7,419 nt of DNA from Phycisphaerales bacterium (lineage in GTDB: Bacteria; Planctomycetota; Phycisphaerae; Tepidisphaerales; Tepidisphaeraceae). Shown here piece by piece: positions 1-6,068 of the stretch (positions within the stretch are counted from its first letter, which is position 1; each line of letters begins with the position of its first letter). The translations under genes were made by a program, and so were the position numbers. The notes under the pieces are model-generated. The model had not been told where the DNA came from and searched no databases. It saw nothing but the letters and a program-made list of their open reading frames with translations. The DNA lies in assembly GCA_003153655.1 (NCBI GenBank), contig PMAK01000291.1:7808-15226 (forward strand), read 5' to 3'.

Positions 1-253
1 CATCTGTGCGGTCAAGAAATCCCAGCCGACCGGCGAGATCAAGCAGGGCGAAATCATCCGCTGCGTGGTCGTCCGCACCAAACATCCGACGCGGCGGCCC
101 GATGGCAGTTATGTGCGTTTCGACCGCAATGCCGCAGTGGTGATCGATAAGGAAAACAACCCGCGTGGCACGCGCATTTTCGGCGCCGTCGCCCGTGAGC
201 TTCGCGACAAGAACTTCATGAAGATCGTGTCGCTTGCGATGGAAGTAGTTTAA
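1..253 (+). CDS. rplN: Large-subunit ribosomal protein uL14 (L14), 3' part
   Basis: This is a 50S protein that sits at the subunit interface and contacts 16S rRNA across bridge B8. The gene is cut by the window edge. The reading frame is open from base 2, and 83 residues plus a TAA stop are visible; the family is about 122 residues, so roughly the first 39 are missing. Recognisable L14 features are the block [19 protein letters not shown] followed by PRGTRIFG and the C-terminal block [17 protein letters not shown]. The very end reads MEVV where many bacteria have PEVL, a minor variation. The first ATG or GTG in the visible frame lies inside the conserved core and is not the start. In the usual operon rpmC and rpsQ precede this gene, but they lie outside the window. 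The gap to rplX is 19 bases. Confidence 0.98.
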   Translation, partial: ICAVKKSQPTGEIKQGEIIRCVVVRTKHPTRRPDGSYVRFDRNAAVVIDKENNPRGTRIFGAVARELRDKNFMKIVSLAMEVV

Positions 254-258
254 GAGAC

Positions 259-265
259 GAGAAGG
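259..265 (+). promoter_or_regulatory. Ribosome binding site deciding the rplX start
   Basis: The sequence GAGAAGG lies 7 bases before the ATG at 273 but only 1 base before the in-frame TTG at 267. This spacing makes ATG 273 the start of rplX and excludes the two-residue longer version. Confidence 0.75.
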
Positions 266-272
266 TTTGGAT

Positions 273-602
273 ATGCCGCGACATATAAAAACGGGCGATC
301 AGGTGATGGTGATAACGGGCGCTGACAAGGGCCAGTCCGGGCGCGTGCTACGTGTATTGACCAGCCGCGACCGCGTGGTGGTCGAAGGTATCAACCGCGT
401 ATGGAAGCACGTTCGGCCATCGCAGCGAAACCCGCAGGGCGGCCGCATTCAAAAGGATGCGCCGATCCACATCAGCAACGTCATGCCGATTGATCCAACG
501 ACCGGCAAAGGCGCACGGATGCGGTACGAAACCCGCGATGGGAAAAAACATCGAATCGCCGTCGGAAGCGGCGCGGATATGGGAACTGTCGGCAAGAAAT
601 AA
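273..602 (+). CDS. rplX: Large-subunit ribosomal protein uL24 (L24)
   Basis: This 50S assembly-initiator protein binds 23S rRNA domain I near the tunnel exit. The product is 109 residues, close to the usual 103-110. An N-terminal KOW segment is visible at about residues 6-33, with GDQVMVITGADKGQSGRV. It is followed by the family block GGRIQKDAPIHISNVMPID and by a region TGKGARMRYETRDGKKHRIA. The tail ends GTVGKK. ATG at 273 is preferred over the TTG six bases upstream because of the GAGAAGG site at 259-265. The gene lies 19 bases after rplN and 24 bases before rplE, the normal spc order, and is very probably cotranscribed. Nothing about the core is unusual. Confidence 0.98.
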   Translation: MPRHIKTGDQVMVITGADKGQSGRVLRVLTSRDRVVVEGINRVWKHVRPSQRNPQGGRIQKDAPIHISNVMPIDPTTGKGARMRYETRDGKKHRIAVGSGADMGTVGKK

Positions 603-626
603 ATCAGCGGATCACCAGAGGCACGT

Positions 627-1373
627 ATGTCGGAAAAGAAAGAGGACAAACAGAAGCAAGCCAAAGGCCATAAGCCCGAAGGGGGCAAGGCCGAGCAGGC
701 CAAGGCTGAAGGACTGGCCAAAGCCGCCGCCAAGCAGGCCAAGGCCAAGCGCGCCGCAGCCGCTGCGCAGGAAGAGGAAAAGGATACTGGCCCGCAGGAG
801 GTTGCCCCGACCCCGCGATTGCTCACGCATTTCCGCGAGAAGGTTGTCCCGGGCCTAAAAGAAAAATTCGGCCACACAAATTTTCTCGCCGTGCCGCGGC
901 TGGAAAAGATTGTCATCTCGATGGGCGTCGGCAAATTGGCCACGTCGGGCGAGAAGGGCAAGATCGAGCAGGCTGAAAAGGAACTCGGCGTCATCGCAGG
1001 CCAAAGGCCCGTACGCTGCAAGGCAAAGAAAAGCGTCGCGAATTTCAAGGTTCGCGAAGGCCAGGAGACTGGTTTGAAAGTGACATTGCGTGGCAGCCGG
1101 ATGTACGAATTTCTGGATCGGCTGATCACACTTGCGATCCCGCGCGTACGCGACTTCCGCGGCTTGTCCCCGGACGCGTTCGACAAAAACGGCAATTTTA
1201 ATTTTGGATTCACCGAGCAGACAGTTTTTCCGGAAGTGAATGGCGCCGAAGTGACATTCCAGCAGGGAATGAACATCACGATGGTGACCACCGCCCCCGA
1301 CGCGGAACAGGGCCGGGAACTGCTCAGACAGTTTGGTTTCCCCTTCCGCACGGATGAGAAGGACGGAAAGTAA
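627..1373 (+). CDS. rplE: Ribosomal protein uL5 (L5) with long N-terminal extension
   Basis: uL5 binds 5S rRNA and forms part of the central protuberance, contacting uS13 and the P-site tRNA. The product is 248 residues against about 179 for a typical bacterial L5. The core starts near residue 64 (RLLTHFREKVVPGLKEKF) and runs to the end. Family marks in order are IVISMGVG near 95, RPVRCKAKKSVANFKVREG, a block reading KVTLRGSRMYEFLDRL, and the DFRGLSPDAFD and FNFGFTEQTVFPE segments. Residues 1-63 are Lys/Ala/Glu/Gln-rich with no known fold. They look like a charged helical or disordered tail and contain a 12-base DNA direct repeat (695-706 and 734-745, offset 13 codons). ATG 627 has AGAGG at 617-621, 5 bases upstream. 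The next in-frame ATG falls inside the core, at about residue 99. A TTG at residue 65 is the only alternative start that would keep the core. Confidence 0.97.
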   Translation: MSEKKEDKQKQAKGHKPEGGKAEQAKAEGLAKAAAKQAKAKRAAAAAQEEEKDTGPQEVAPTPRLLTHFREKVVPGLKEKFGHTNFLAVPRLEKIVISMGVGKLATSGEKGKIEQAEKELGVIAGQRPVRCKAKKSVANFKVREGQETGLKVTLRGSRMYEFLDRLITLAIPRVRDFRGLSPDAFDKNGNFNFGFTEQTVFPEVNGAEVTFQQGMNITMVTTAPDAEQGRELLRQFGFPFRTDEKDGK

Positions 1374-1391
1374 GCAATCGGAGAAGACGTT

Positions 1392-1661
1392 ATGGCCACA
1401 ACGGCATGGGTAGTTAAGCAAAAGCGCCGCGAGGCGCTCGTGAAGAAGTATGCTGATCTTCGGCGACAGTTGAAGAAGCAGAAGAACTTCGCCGCGCTGG
1501 CGAAACTTCCGCGCGATTCCAGCCCGACGCGGTCGCGCATGCGCTGTCAGTTGACCGGCCGTTCGCGCGGCGTCCTGCGGAAGTTCAAACTCTCGCGGAT
1601 CATGCTTCGGGAATTGGCGCTGGCCGGCAAGATCCCCGGCCTCCGCAAGGCAAGTTGGTAG
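1392..1661 (+). CDS. rpsN: Small-subunit ribosomal protein uS14 (S14), zinc-free type
   Basis: S14 is a head protein of the 30S subunit, close to uS3 and uS10. The product is 89 residues. The C-terminal half is diagnostic: [20 protein letters not shown] near residues 39-58, then [28 protein letters not shown] to the end. Only one cysteine (C52) is present, so the two CxxC knuckles of the 61-residue zinc form are absent. This is the shorter version of the zinc-independent form; E. coli has 101 residues with an insert between the halves. The start ATG has a strong site, GGAGAAG at 1380-1386, 5 bases upstream. The gap after rplE is 18 bases. The gap to rpsH is 59 bases and holds a possible mini-ORF. 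Confidence 0.98.
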   Translation: MATTAWVVKQKRREALVKKYADLRRQLKKQKNFAALAKLPRDSSPTRSRMRCQLTGRSRGVLRKFKLSRIMLRELALAGKIPGLRKASW

Positions 1662-1688
1662 GCGAACAGTAGCAGCAAGGCGGTTCGA

Positions 1689-1724
1689 ATGACTGGACAC
1701 AAAGCAGGAAATATAGAGCGATGA
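1689..1724 (+). other. Possible 11-codon leader ORF overlapping the rpsH start
   Basis: An ATG at 1689 opens an 11-residue frame (MTGHKAGNIER) whose TGA stop at 1722-1724 overlaps the rpsH ATG at 1721 as ATGA. A plausible ribosome site, AAGGCGG at 1677-1683, lies 5 bases upstream of the mini-ORF start, whereas rpsH itself has only AGGA at 1706-1709, 11 bases before its ATG. The layout is what termination-reinitiation coupling would need. Such a short frame can easily arise by chance, and I have no evidence that it is translated or conserved. Confidence 0.3.
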
Positions 1725-2119
1725 ACAATCAAGATCCCATCGCGGACATGCTGACGCGAATTCGCAACGCCAATCGCGTCGGCCGAAAAGTGGTGCTCAT
1801 TCCCCGTAGCAAAATTTGCAACGGAATTGCCCACGTTTTGAAAGAAGAAGGCTACATCGAAGAATTCGACGTGGTCGACGACGGCCGCCAGGGCCAGCTT
1901 CGCGTCAAGCTCAAGTATTCGATGAGCGGCGAGAAGGTGATTCACGAGCTGGATCGGCAATCCAAGCCGGGCCGGCGGATTTATCGCGCGGTTGACGATC
2001 TGCCCAAGGTGCTCAACGGCATGGGTATCGCCGTCGTCAGCACCAGCAAGGGCGTCATGAGTGATCGCAAGGCGCGGCAGGAAAATGTCGGCGGCGAATT
2101 GTTGTGCACGGTGAGCTAA
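1721..2119 (+). CDS. rpsH: Small-subunit ribosomal protein uS8 (S8)
   Basis: S8 is a primary 16S rRNA-binding protein of the central domain; in E. coli it also represses the spc operon by binding its own mRNA near the rplE start. The product is 132 residues, close to the usual 130. It begins MNNQDPIADMLTRIRNA, the classical N terminus. The C-terminal signature is GIAVVSTSKGVMSDRKARQ followed by VGGELLC, the rRNA-binding surface with its STS motif. The middle contains LKYSMSGEKVIHELDRQSKPGRR, also typical. The start at 1721 is supported by this canonical N terminus; its own ribosome site is weak (AGGA, 11 bases upstream). It lies 59 bases after rpsN. I could not identify an S8-binding mimic in the gaps by eye. 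Confidence 0.98.
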   Translation: MNNQDPIADMLTRIRNANRVGRKVVLIPRSKICNGIAHVLKEEGYIEEFDVVDDGRQGQLRVKLKYSMSGEKVIHELDRQSKPGRRIYRAVDDLPKVLNGMGIAVVSTSKGVMSDRKARQENVGGELLCTVS

Positions 2120-2158
2120 ACGCTCAGATTTTAGTGGCAAGAAACCAGAGACGGGACT

Positions 2159-2716
2159 ATGAGCCGTATTGGAAAAAAGCCGGTGCCTATACTAACTGCC
2201 AAGGTGACGGTGCAGGATCACCTGGTCAAAGTCGAAGGCCCCAAGGGAAAGCTGGAGCAGCGGATTCATCCGCTTATCACGGTTGCGCTCGACTCGGCTA
2301 AGAAGGAACTGATCGTTAGCCGGCCCGATGATGAGCGGCAAAGCAAGGCGCTCCACGGCCTCACCCGTTCGCTTCTGGCGAACATGGTTGAAGGCGTCGT
2401 CAACGGATACAAAAAAACCCTGGAAATCCAGGGCGTCGGCTACAAAGCCGAGATGAAGGGCAAGACGCTGGTGATGTCGGTTGGATTCGCCAATACGATC
2501 AGCGTGCCGATTCCGGTTGGTGTGGCAGTGACTGTCGAAGGCCCCAAGGTGCATGTGACTGGTCCGGACAAGCAGTTGGTCGGTCAATTCGCCAGCGATG
2601 TTCGCCGCGTGCGCAAGCCTGAGCCATATAAGGGCAAGGGCGTGCGATACGAAGGTGAAGTGGTCAAGATCAAGGCAGGCAAGGCGTTTGCCGGCGCCGG
2701 TGCGGCGTCGAAGTAA
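2159..2716 (+). CDS. rplF: Large-subunit ribosomal protein uL6 (L6)
   Basis: L6 binds 23S rRNA domain VI near the sarcin-ricin loop and the factor-binding site. The product is 185 residues, slightly more than the usual 177-180. It has the two repeated alpha/beta domains: the first at about 1-81, starting [11 protein letters not shown] with [10 protein letters not shown], and the second from about 82, with [16 protein letters not shown]. The C-terminal signature [11 protein letters not shown] is at residues 154-164, followed by [13 protein letters not shown]. The last few residues, AGAGAASK, are a small extension. The ribosome site is poor, roughly GAGACGGGA just upstream of the ATG. The gene is 39 bases after rpsH and 13 bases before rplR, as expected for one transcript. 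Confidence 0.98.
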   Translation: MSRIGKKPVPILTAKVTVQDHLVKVEGPKGKLEQRIHPLITVALDSAKKELIVSRPDDERQSKALHGLTRSLLANMVEGVVNGYKKTLEIQGVGYKAEMKGKTLVMSVGFANTISVPIPVGVAVTVEGPKVHVTGPDKQLVGQFASDVRRVRKPEPYKGKGVRYEGEVVKIKAGKAFAGAGAASK

Positions 2717-2729
2717 GGCAGGGCAAGCG

Positions 2730-3104
2730 ATGGCTGATAAACAAAAAAAGAAGCAGATCCGATTTGAGCGGCGTAAACGATCGGTCCGATCCAGCGTGTT
2801 TGGCTCCGCCGAGCGTCCGCGTCTCAGCGTGTTCCGCAGCGACAAACATATTTACGCGCAGGTCATCGACGACTACGCGGGCAAAACGCTCGTGGCGGCG
2901 GCGAGCACCAGCGCGGAAGTGCGCGGCGCGGATCTAAAAACCGGCGGAAATATCGCGGCAGCCCAAAAGGTGGGCCTCGAGATCGCCAACCGCGCCAAGG
3001 CGGCCGGCATTTCAGCCGTGTGCTTCGACCGAGGCGGGCGTCGTTATCATGGCCGGATCAAAGCGCTGGCCGACGCGGCCCGCAAGGGCGGATTAAAATT
3101 CTGA
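2730..3104 (+). CDS. rplR: Large-subunit ribosomal protein uL18 (L18)
   Basis: L18 binds 5S rRNA and, with uL5, attaches it to the central protuberance. The product is 124 residues, typical for bacteria (about 117-122). A basic N terminus ([17 protein letters not shown]) leads to [21 protein letters not shown] at about residues 28-48. Next comes the TLVAAAST strand and the C-terminal block [29 protein letters not shown]. The frame stays open upstream into rplF, but a start there would add residues that match no L18. ATG 2730 gives the normal N terminus and sits 13 bases after the rplF stop. The ribosome site is weak, about GGCAGGG at 2717-2723. Confidence 0.98.
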   Translation: MADKQKKKQIRFERRKRSVRSSVFGSAERPRLSVFRSDKHIYAQVIDDYAGKTLVAAASTSAEVRGADLKTGGNIAAAQKVGLEIANRAKAAGISAVCFDRGGRRYHGRIKALADAARKGGLKF

Positions 3105-3120
3105 CGTGAGCGAGTGAATT

Positions 3121-3837
3121 ATGGCCGAATCAGAACCAAAAAGCGGGAGTGAACAAAACGCAGGTGCGCCGCAGGCGGCTCCGGAAGCGCAAGCGCCCGC
3201 ACAAGCTGCACCACCCCAGGCAAGAGGACATGAAGGTCGCGGCGGTGGGGGAGGCGGCGGTCAATATCGCGGCGGCGGTCGCGGCGGCCGTCAGGAAGGG
3301 GGCGGGCGCTCACGCGGCGGATCACGCGATCGCGGCGGAGATGAAAGCGGCGTTGAATCATCCGTCGTCCGCATCTATCGCTGCTCAAAAGTCGTCAAGG
3401 GTGGTCGGACATTCAGCTTCGGAGCACTCGTCGTCGCCGGCGACCGCAAGGGAAACGTCGGCATCGGCTACGGCAAGGCCAACGAAGTGCCGCCGGCCGT
3501 CGAGAAGGCAACCAAGGATGCCCGCAAGCAGATGTTTAAGGTGAACCTCAAAGGCACCACGATCCCGCACATCGTTAAAGGCACCAATGGCGCCAGTACG
3601 GTAGTGCTTGTTCCGGCTCGCCCAGGCACAGGCGTCTCAGCCGGCAAGAGCGTACGCCCCTGCGTCGAACTCGTGGGAATCACGGACATCCTGACCAAGG
3701 CGTATGGCTCGACAAGCCCCAAGAATCTTGTGAAGGCGACGATGGCGGCTCTGAAGCAGCTTCAGAACGTCGATCAGGTCGAGCAGAGCCGAGGCGTAAA
3801 ATTGGAAAAGGGAGCCGGCGAATTGGTGTCGGCATAG
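3121..3837 (+). CDS. rpsE: Small-subunit ribosomal protein uS5 (S5) with RGG-box N-terminal extension
   Basis: S5 lies at the mRNA entry channel of the 30S subunit and affects decoding fidelity. The product is 238 residues against about 167 in E. coli. The core begins near residue 80. It carries the spectinomycin-contact loop SKVVKGGRTFSF (89-100), then GYGKANEVPPAVEKA, and the C-terminal domain with LTKAYGSTSPKNLVKA. Ahead of it are about 70 extra residues in two parts: an Ala/Pro/Gln-rich stretch (about 15-34) and an Arg/Gly stretch (35-73). The latter has five RGG triplets at R40, R50, R54, R65 and R71. All five are encoded CGC-GGC-GGN, at 3238, 3268, 3280, 3313 and 3331. The ATG start has a weak site (GAGTGA at 3112-3117). 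No later ATG precedes the core, so the extension is probably translated. It sits 16 bases after rplR. Confidence 0.97.
   Translation: MAESEPKSGSEQNAGAPQAAPEAQAPAQAAPPQARGHEGRGGGGGGGQYRGGGRGGRQEGGGRSRGGSRDRGGDESGVESSVVRIYRCSKVVKGGRTFSFGALVVAGDRKGNVGIGYGKANEVPPAVEKATKDARKQMFKVNLKGTTIPHIVKGTNGASTVVLVPARPGTGVSAGKSVRPCVELVGITDILTKAYGSTSPKNLVKATMAALKQLQNVDQVEQSRGVKLEKGAGELVSA
3238..3339 (+). repeat. GGC-rich codon repeat in rpsE encoding RGG boxes
   Basis: A low-complexity stretch contains five copies of CGCGGCGG, all in frame (3238, 3268, 3280, 3313, 3331), set among runs of glycine codons. The irregular spacing of 30, 12, 33 and 18 bases, always a multiple of three, fits growth by slippage or unequal exchange within a coding sequence. 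It also explains the long spurious open frames on both strands here. Confidence 0.8.
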
Positions 3838-3902
3838 TTGATGGTGATGCTTCGCGGCAGCGCCGATGGATTCGAATGAGCGGGAATGGATTGGTTTAAC
3901 GT

Positions 3903-4508
3903 ATGAGCATGATTCATGACATCACGTCGGTAACGCCGCGGAACAAAAGACGCACTCGAAAGGGTCGCGGCGAAAGCAGCGGACACGGCAAAACATCCGG
4001 CCGCGGAACCAAGGGCGCCAAGGCCCGCCAGGGAACCTATATCAAGCGCGGACACGAAGGCGGTCAAACACCGATCTTCCGCCGCTTCCCCAAGCGCGGT
4101 TTCAGCAACTACGATTTCGCCCGGCGATTTCATATCGTTAATCTGTCCGACCTGGATCGATTTGACGCAGGCACTGTCGTTGATGCCGCGGCATTACACG
4201 AGATGGGGCTGATCCCGGATCTTTCGCAGCCGGTGAAGATTCTCGGTGACGGTATGCTCGGCAAAAAGCTGACCGTTGTCGCCGGATGGTACAGCCGTTC
4301 GGCGCTCGCCAAGATTGTCGACGCCGGTGGCGCCGCCCAGAATACAAAGGGCCAGACATTTGAATTCCCCAAGCCCAAGAAGAAATTCGTCCCCCGCGAT
4401 CCGGTGAAGAAGAAAATCGTTACCGACGACGCTGCCGAAGCCAAGCCGGCTGCGGAAGCCAAGGGTTCGGATGCCAAGCCGGAATCGCCTGCCCCGGCTG
4501 CTGAATAG
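3903..4508 (+). CDS. rplO: Large-subunit ribosomal protein uL15 (L15) with C-terminal tail
   Basis: L15 is a late-assembly 50S protein that stabilises 23S rRNA through a long extended N-terminal arm. The product is 201 residues; the family usually has about 144-150. The arm is recognisable: IHDIT, then the KRRTRKGRG and SGHGKTSGRGTKGAKAR blocks, HEGGQTPIFRRFPKRGFSN at about 51-69, and the globular part ending near residue 150. Residues 151-201 are an extra tail: a basic portion (KPKKKFVPRDPVKKK) and then a low-complexity Ala/Lys/Glu/Pro end with repeated AKP and EAK. ATG 3903 is followed closely by ATG 3909, and either could start the protein, since neither has a clear ribosome site. The gap after rpsE is 65 bases, too short for the roughly 60-codon rpmD usually found there. 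Confidence 0.97.
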   Translation: MSMIHDITSVTPRNKRRTRKGRGESSGHGKTSGRGTKGAKARQGTYIKRGHEGGQTPIFRRFPKRGFSNYDFARRFHIVNLSDLDRFDAGTVVDAAALHEMGLIPDLSQPVKILGDGMLGKKLTVVAGWYSRSALAKIVDAGGAAQNTKGQTFEFPKPKKKFVPRDPVKKKIVTDDAAEAKPAAEAKGSDAKPESPAPAAE

Positions 4509-4573
4509 AAGTATTCTCCCTCGCCCCATATTATTGCTGGGAGTTGGAGTGAGCGCCTTAAGGATTCAGAAGC

Positions 4574-5980
4574 ATGATCAGTTCATTTTTGAACATCTTC
4601 CGAGTGCCTGAATTGCGGAACAAGGTGCTCTTCACCTTCTTCATGCTCCTCATTTACCGCATCGGCTTTTGGGTGCCGCTCCCCGGCGTCGATCAGCACG
4701 CGATGCAGGAAATCGCCAAAAACCAGGATGATTCCAGCGCCGCCGGTCGGCTCGCGAGCTATGTCTCCCTATTTTCCGGCGGAAGCCTCCAGCAAAGCTC
4801 GATCTTCAGCCTTGGGATCATGCCGTACATCTCGTCGTCGATCATTTTCCAATTATTGACGACAGTGGTGCCCGCCCTCGAGAAATTGCAAAAAGAAGGG
4901 GAAACCGGCCGCAAGAAGATCCAGGAATGGAGCCGGTATGTGACGGTTCCGCTCTGCATGGTTCAGGCGATATTCCTTCTGAATTTCATGCGGTCCGGCC
5001 CGAGCGGCACGTCGATGGTGCAGCCGCTCTTCCAGCGCCACTACGCGTTTCAATTCTGGCTGATGGGACTACTGGCTCTAACAGCGGGAAGCATATTCTT
5101 GATGTGGCTCGGCGAGCAGATCGACGAATATGGCCTTGGCAATGGCGTGAGTTTGGTGATCCTGGCCGGAATCGTCGCCCGTATGCCCGGCGCAATCGCC
5201 GAACTCGCCCGCCAGACAACCCTCACCGGGCAAACCAGCGGCGTAAAGCAAATCACCCCGGGTAAGATCATTTTCCTCGCCGCCTGCTTCGTCTTTGTCG
5301 TGGCCGGATCAATTCTGATCACGCAAGCACAGCGCCGCATCACAATCCAGCAGGCCAAGCACACTCGCGGCCGTCGCGTGTATGGCGGACAGCGGCAGTA
5401 TCTGCCCTTGCGAGTAAATCACGGCGGCGTGATGCCAATCATCTTCGCGCAGTCGCTGATGCTATTCCCCGGCATCGCACTCAGTTGGGCCTCCAACGTA
5501 GTCACCAGCGGCTGGCTTCATTACATCCTCATCTGGCTGAATAAAGAATTCAGTCGCGGACAGTTTATTTATCTGCTCACCGAAGCGGCAATGATTTATT
5601 TCTTCGCTTACTTCTGGACGACGGTGCAATTCCAGCCCAAGGAAATGGCCACACAGCTTCGAGACTACGGCAGCTTCATTCCCGGCCTGCGCCCTGGCAA
5701 GCGGACCGCTGACTATTTGGAAAAGGTCATGATGCGCATTACGTACGTGGGCGCTGCATTTTTGTGCGTGATTGCCGTCGTGCCGGTCATCGTCACTACG
5801 AGCCTGGGAATCGATCCGCGTATCTCAGCGTTTCTAGGCGGAACAGGTCTCCTGATCGTGGTGAGCGTCGCCCTGGACATGATCCAGCGCATCGAAGCCA
5901 ACCTGCTGATGCGAAACTACAGTGGTTTTCTCAGTGGCAGCGGCGGCAAGGGAAAGCGGATTAAGGGAAGGCAATACTAG
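4574..5980 (+). CDS. secY: Preprotein translocase channel subunit SecY
   Basis: SecY forms the protein-conducting channel of the inner membrane with SecE and SecG; it accepts substrates from SecA and from ribosomes. The product is 468 residues, within the usual 430-480. Ten membrane segments can be placed roughly at 17-38, 62-97 (plug plus TM2), 120-140, 158-180, 190-211, 231-250, 282-305, 329-352, 386-409 and 417-438. Marks include the plug/TM2 stretch SGGSLQQSSIFSLGIMPYIS, the EYGLGNGVSLVI block at about 185-196, and the cytosolic loop FIPGLRPG. R373 in that loop matches the SecA- and ribosome-contact arginine (R357 in E. coli). The C terminus is basic (GKGKRIKGRQY). A good ribosome site, AAGGA at 4560-4564, is 9 bases before ATG. 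The 65-base gap after rplO shows only a weak 5-bp stem (CTCCC 4516-4520 with GGGAG 4539-4543). Confidence 0.99.
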   Translation: MISSFLNIFRVPELRNKVLFTFFMLLIYRIGFWVPLPGVDQHAMQEIAKNQDDSSAAGRLASYVSLFSGGSLQQSSIFSLGIMPYISSSIIFQLLTTVVPALEKLQKEGETGRKKIQEWSRYVTVPLCMVQAIFLLNFMRSGPSGTSMVQPLFQRHYAFQFWLMGLLALTAGSIFLMWLGEQIDEYGLGNGVSLVILAGIVARMPGAIAELARQTTLTGQTSGVKQITPGKIIFLAACFVFVVAGSILITQAQRRITIQQAKHTRGRRVYGGQRQYLPLRVNHGGVMPIIFAQSLMLFPGIALSWASNVVTSGWLHYILIWLNKEFSRGQFIYLLTEAAMIYFFAYFWTTVQFQPKEMATQLRDYGSFIPGLRPGKRTADYLEKVMMRITYVGAAFLCVIAVVPVIVTTSLGIDPRISAFLGGTGLLIVVSVALDMIQRIEANLLMRNYSGFLSGSGGKGKRIKGRQY

Positions 5981-5984
5981 GTGT

Positions 5985-6052
5985 GAAACCAGAAACCCGA
6001 ATGCTGAAAGTCCCGGCGCGCCGGGACTTTCAGCATTCGGATTTCTGGTTTC
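5985..6052. repeat. 68-bp spacerless palindrome with 7-base period
   Basis: Bases 5985-6018 and 6019-6052 are inverted copies with 33 of 34 positions paired and no loop; the centre is CCGGCG/CGCCGG. The only mismatch is C5996 against A6041, which becomes a G-U wobble if the minus strand is transcribed. The arms also show a 7-base rhythm. The left arm reads GAAACCA, GAAACCC, GAATGCT, GAAAGTC. The right arm reads GACTTTC, AGCATTC, GGATTTC, TGGTTTC and continues past the palindrome with another GGATTTC (6053-6059). It fills most of the 88-base secY-map gap. No T-run follows, so it is not a classical intrinsic terminator. A transcript could fold into a long RNase III-type stem. No target duplication is evident. 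It resembles an intergenic repeat family or miniature element, but I cannot tell its copy number from this window. Confidence 0.9.
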
Positions 6053-6068
6053 GGATTTCGGCGATTCA

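Noticed and set aside
449..1540. Long minus-strand open frame of 363 codons across rplX, rplE and rpsN
   Set aside because: It is antisense to three clear ribosomal protein genes, has no recognisable domains, and follows from the codon bias of the plus-strand genes.
2598..2729. Upstream in-frame extension of rplR overlapping rplF
   Set aside because: The added residues are rplF sequence in another frame and match no L18 N terminus; ATG 2730 gives the normal protein.
3149..3544. Alternative-frame open frame inside rpsE
   Set aside because: It is produced by the GGC-rich repeat and the codon bias of rpsE, which is unmistakably S5 in the other frame.
4516..4543. Hairpin before secY (CTCCC with GGGAG)
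   Set aside because: Only 5 base pairs with an 18-base loop and no T-run; it could arise by chance, so it is not listed as a terminator or attenuator.
5985..6060. Intrinsic terminator after secY
   Set aside because: The stem is long and GC-rich at its tip, but no run of T follows; the downstream bases are GGATTTCGGCG. Its 34-bp length and heptad structure also do not fit a standard terminator.
5922..6068. Open frame extending map 49 codons upstream, through the palindrome and into the end of secY
   Set aside because: The canonical MAP N terminus begins at 6069. The extra residues come from secY in another frame and from the palindrome. Because the repeat is palindromic, the minus strand encodes nearly the same peptide, a symmetry effect rather than a gene.
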